This document shows positions 61,127 through 64,000 of a DNA stretch of 64,000 nt, piece after piece. Each line of letters begins with the position of its first letter. Positions within the stretch are counted from its first letter, which is position 1. The notes under the pieces are model-generated. The model saw only the letters and a program-made list of their open reading frames with translations. It ran no database searches and was not told where the DNA came from. A program made the position numbers and the translations under genes. Source of the DNA: Distichodus sexfasciatus (Eukaryota; Chordata; Actinopteri; Characiformes; Distichodontidae); the NCBI GenBank assembly GCA_032718565.1, contig JAVGVS010000020.1, positions 3,380,215 through 3,444,214 of the forward strand, given 5' to 3'.

Positions 61127-64000
61127 GATTATTTTGAGTTGTGTGGTGTGAGCTATTAAGGTAAACTTGATCAGCAGCTTATAAGGTGCAACCTCCTGCA
61201 TTACAGTTCCTGTTATTTGGTTTCAATGTCGTGCCTTGTTGGTTTGTCAACAGAAAATCTCACCCAACATTTACCACCCCGTACAATTCACATATGACTG
61301 ACTTGGTTTTGTTTGTCCTTGTGTGCTTGAGATTTTACTAGAAAATATTGACCATAGCCATGTTGATCCAGGTAATGCAACAATTAAATTTGATGCCCAG
61401 CATTTGTCCATAGCTTCCTGCTTCTTGTGAGCGTTCCTCTCCTGTCCTGCAGACACGTTCTGGATCAACCCACAGTACAAGATCACTCTCTTAGAGGAGG
61501 ACGATGATCCAGAGGATGACGAGGTGGCTTGCAGCTTCCTTGTGGCTCTGATGCAAAAAGACCGCAGGCGCTATCGTAGGCATGGCCAGGACATGCATAC
61601 CATTGGCTTTGCCATCTATGAGGTGACTACAGTGCTGAGTATAACAGAGTAGACTTCAGTGTTTCATTTCTTGCTCAAGCAAATTTAATGAACCTTATTA
61701 TAAAGTAGTGATTTGATTTGAGGTGTTAGACGTTCATGATCCCTGGTTTAATACTGAACACTCTCCCAGTGATACCATGAATAGCTAAACATAATTCATC
61801 TGATGTGAATTATTTTGTGGTTAAACTAATTGATGATTAATTCCTTTCATTTCTTTGCAGATTCCAGAGGAGGTATGAGCTTCTGCTCTCACACAGTCTC
61901 ATAAGCACTGTTTGCTCCTTTACACATACTGTACAAGACTTACCGGACAATCGATTTGTCCACAATTTTTATCCATTACTGGAATTCATCTAATGTTGCA
62001 CGCAAGCAAGTATAACACCTGCCAAAAATGATAAACATAATTATCAATATTGTACTGTAACGGTTTATGCTTAATTGTTGGGACCAGTTTCTCTGACAAA
62101 TTATCAGTCTAATTGAAGGCCAAATAAAGAGAACTTTTAAAGAGAACTTATTACCAATTTATTTTAAATGCATACTAAACACTAACACTTCAAAAATGTG
62201 TAAGAAACCGATATTAGAAAGATCAGTTTTGGTCACTGAATTATTCCATTAATGTTAATATTAACATTTTGATGGTTATTTGTACATATAAAGGGTGTGT
62301 AGCTCTGTTCAAATCTTTATTTTTGACATTCTTTCAAATTTATTTTGGTCTGTTCTTCACTCAGTTTTTCATTCTGTTTGTGGCTGCAGTACAGGGGTTG
62401 CCAGAATGTACACTTAAAGAAGAACTTCTTCCTAAGCCACTCATCCTGCGCTCGCTCAGAAACCTTCATCAACCTTCGGGAGGTTAGCACCCGTCTTCGC
62501 CTGCCTCCTGGGGAATACCTCATCGTTCCCTCCACCTTCGAACCAAGCAAAGAGGCTGATTTTGTTCTGCGCGTCTTCACTGAGAAGCTGTCGGAGACAG
62601 AGTGAGTCAGTCGGAATTTTGCTCTGATGCAACGTTTGGATTCTCTGGAGAGAACGTCTCAATAATGTGGCTGACCTGGTAAAACTTCATTCGTATTTGG
62701 TAGAATTTAATAGAGCCCATTTTTCTTGACAGAGAGCTGGATGATGAGATTTCTGCAGACTTGGAGGATGAGGTTGGTGATAGAATAGTAATAGTGATCA
62801 TACATAATCGAAATGTTTTCTTCTGATCTCTTGAATCCATGTGTCATTCTTTTATTATTTTTATGTGGTCGCCATTAGGAGGAAATCTCAGAGGATGACA
62901 TTGATGACTCCTTTAAGTCCTTGTTTGCTCAGCTGGCAGGAGAGGTAGCTGTATTTGTTTATAACTCCATTAGCATTGCACTTTTGATATCTATATATAA
63001 TATGTTGGAGAGTGTGTTTTGCTATAGGTGATAATAAATGTTGAAAATCACCTTCACAAATGCAGTACAGTGCCAAAATAAAATGCTGACTCATTTCTTA
63101 ATGCAGCATATAATTAGAAAATATAGCTGATCCCAGTCAGATAACAGAGAAGAAAATATGTTACAAATAACATTGTCATCGTTATAGGATATGGAGATTT
63201 CTGTCCACGAACTCAGGACCATTCTCAACAGAGTGGTGGGAAGACGTAAGAACATGTTTTTGTTTAATCTTTAAAACTTAACAGTTGTCCTGAACATAAC
63301 ATGTAGTATGTGAATTTATTTCCATGATTTTGTTAACTTTTCATTTGCATCTGATTGTGTTTGCGTTTGATGCCTGCGTACATTGGATAAAGATTCTCTA
63401 AAGAACTTGATGACTCTCATAGAGAGAATTTGAAACTCTGAAAAAAGTAAACACCTGGGAAATATCCTTTTAATCACAAAGCAAAGCGAACATTTTAGGC
63501 ATAAGATAATTAACTACAATGTGTTTACCAGACAAAGACTTGAAGACCGATGGCTTTGGCATGGACACTTGCAGGACCATGGTCAATCTCATGGATGTAT
63601 CCTTCCACTTTGCTATTAATAACTGAACATCTATCTGCCAGGACTTTATTTGTTAGTCATTCTCTCTCTTGTGCCACTCTTTAACTCTGTGGCTCTTCAG
63701 AAAGATGGCAGTGCTCGTCTGGGCTTGGTGGAATTTCAGATTCTTTGGAACAAAATCAGAAAATGGCAGGTGAGTAACATAAGTCTTTTCCTGCTCATTT
63801 CGGAACTCACACTTTACATATACAGTGGACGTTGGGAAGAGAAACATGATTTACATAGAAAGAAGCATTTTGTCTTTTAGGCCATCTACAAGCAGTATGA
63901 CCTTGACAAGTCTGGGACAATGAGCTCTTACGAGATGCGCCTTGCGGTTGAATCGGCAGGTATGTTTCTGTTAGAAAACTCAAAGTTATTAAGCATAAAA
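56153..64000 (+). CDS. capn1: Calpain-1-like catalytic subunit, 3' end outside the window
   Basis: Second classical calpain, head to tail with the first. The start ATG 56153 follows an acceptor CTTAG; the N-terminus MYSYGGISAHISANRL lacks a clear homologue beyond GISA. Exons 56153-56398, 57348-57417, 58078-58196, 58340-58473, 58912-59080, 59320-59403, 59518-59603, 59732-59806, 59892-60052, 61453-61622, 61861-61872, 62390-62601, 62733-62772, 62879-62944, 63188-63245, 63532-63596, 63701-63769 and 63881-63959 join in phase to about 638 residues; about three exons are missing on the right. Cys108 (GDCWLL), His265 (KGHAYS) and Asn289 (RNPWG) form the triad. VVPHGQSFQEGYAGIFHFQ, KALERGSLLGCSID and GEDMEISVHELRTILNRVV are closer to CAPN1 than to CAPN2. 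EF-hand loops DKDGSARLG and DLDKSGTMS are present. Exon lengths are almost the same as in the first calpain. Confidence 0.9.
60337..60702. mobile_element. hAT-like MITE with perfect 8-bp target duplication
   Basis: Ends TTCGGGCTGGGTATCG and, reversed, AGGGCTGAGTTC. Flanked by ATTAATTC at 60329-60336 and at 60703-60710. The interior is rich in GAATCGAT words on both strands. 366 bp in the 1.4-kb calpain-1-like intron. Confidence 0.85.
61084..61126. repeat. (TAA)n microsatellite
   Basis: About 42 bp of perfect AAT triplets in a calpain-1-like intron. Confidence 0.95.
63597..63700 (+). other. U12-type-like intron in the calpain-1-like gene
   Basis: A 104-bp intron starting GTATCCTTCC, with TCTTTAAC ending about 16 nt before the final CAG. 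Same place in the protein (after NLMD) as the one at 52491-52583. Confidence 0.65.

Overview
The window is from an AT-rich vertebrate nuclear genome, almost certainly a ray-finned fish. Genes are split into short exons by GT-AG introns. The protein families are vertebrate ones (MGME1, SNX5, RRBP1, destrin, two classical calpains). Introns and spacers are full of dinucleotide microsatellites, a tRNA-derived SINE and many short hAT-like non-autonomous transposons. The species cannot be fixed from sequence alone.

Layout. 1-133 (+): last coding piece of a GNAT-type acetyl/acyltransferase entering from the left. 798-2895 (-): an MGME1 locus whose 5' exon carries an in-frame stop and a frameshift. 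4323-11306 (+): SNX5, a retromer-linked PX-BAR sorting nexin. 12.5-15.2 kb: spacer. 15.2-33.1 kb (+): RRBP1 (p180), an ER membrane ribosome-binding coiled-coil protein, about 1194 aa, with a lengthened coiled coil built from duplicated exon pairs. 34264-36548 (-): destrin/cofilin-family actin-depolymerising factor, 163 aa. 36.8-40.1 kb: repeat-rich spacer. 40132-45332: a 5.2-kb foldback transposon with inverted arms over 1 kb and a perfect 9-bp target duplication, carrying a small spliced SMC5-hinge-like coding unit in its spacer. 45863-53358 (+): complete calpain-2-like gene, 696 aa. 56153-64000 (+): calpain-1-like gene, cut by the right edge.

MGME1, SNX5, RRBP1 and DSTN also lie near each other on human chromosome 20p, so this is an old conserved block. 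The genes do not form a pathway: they cover mtDNA processing, endosomal sorting, rough-ER function, actin turnover and calcium-dependent proteolysis. The two calpains are a head-to-tail pair with nearly identical exon structure, including a 12-nt microexon and what looks like a U12-type intron at the same position.

Most unusual items: the foldback element and its cargo; the disrupted MGME1 5' exon and an in-frame stop in the only candidate SNX5 first exon found; the paired U12-type introns; the tandem exon-pair expansion in RRBP1; a 61-bp-arm near-perfect hairpin just upstream of the RRBP1 coding start; and a 1.35-kb hAT-like element carrying a GC-box array. Exon borders were read by eye from splice signals and reading phase and may be off by a base or two.
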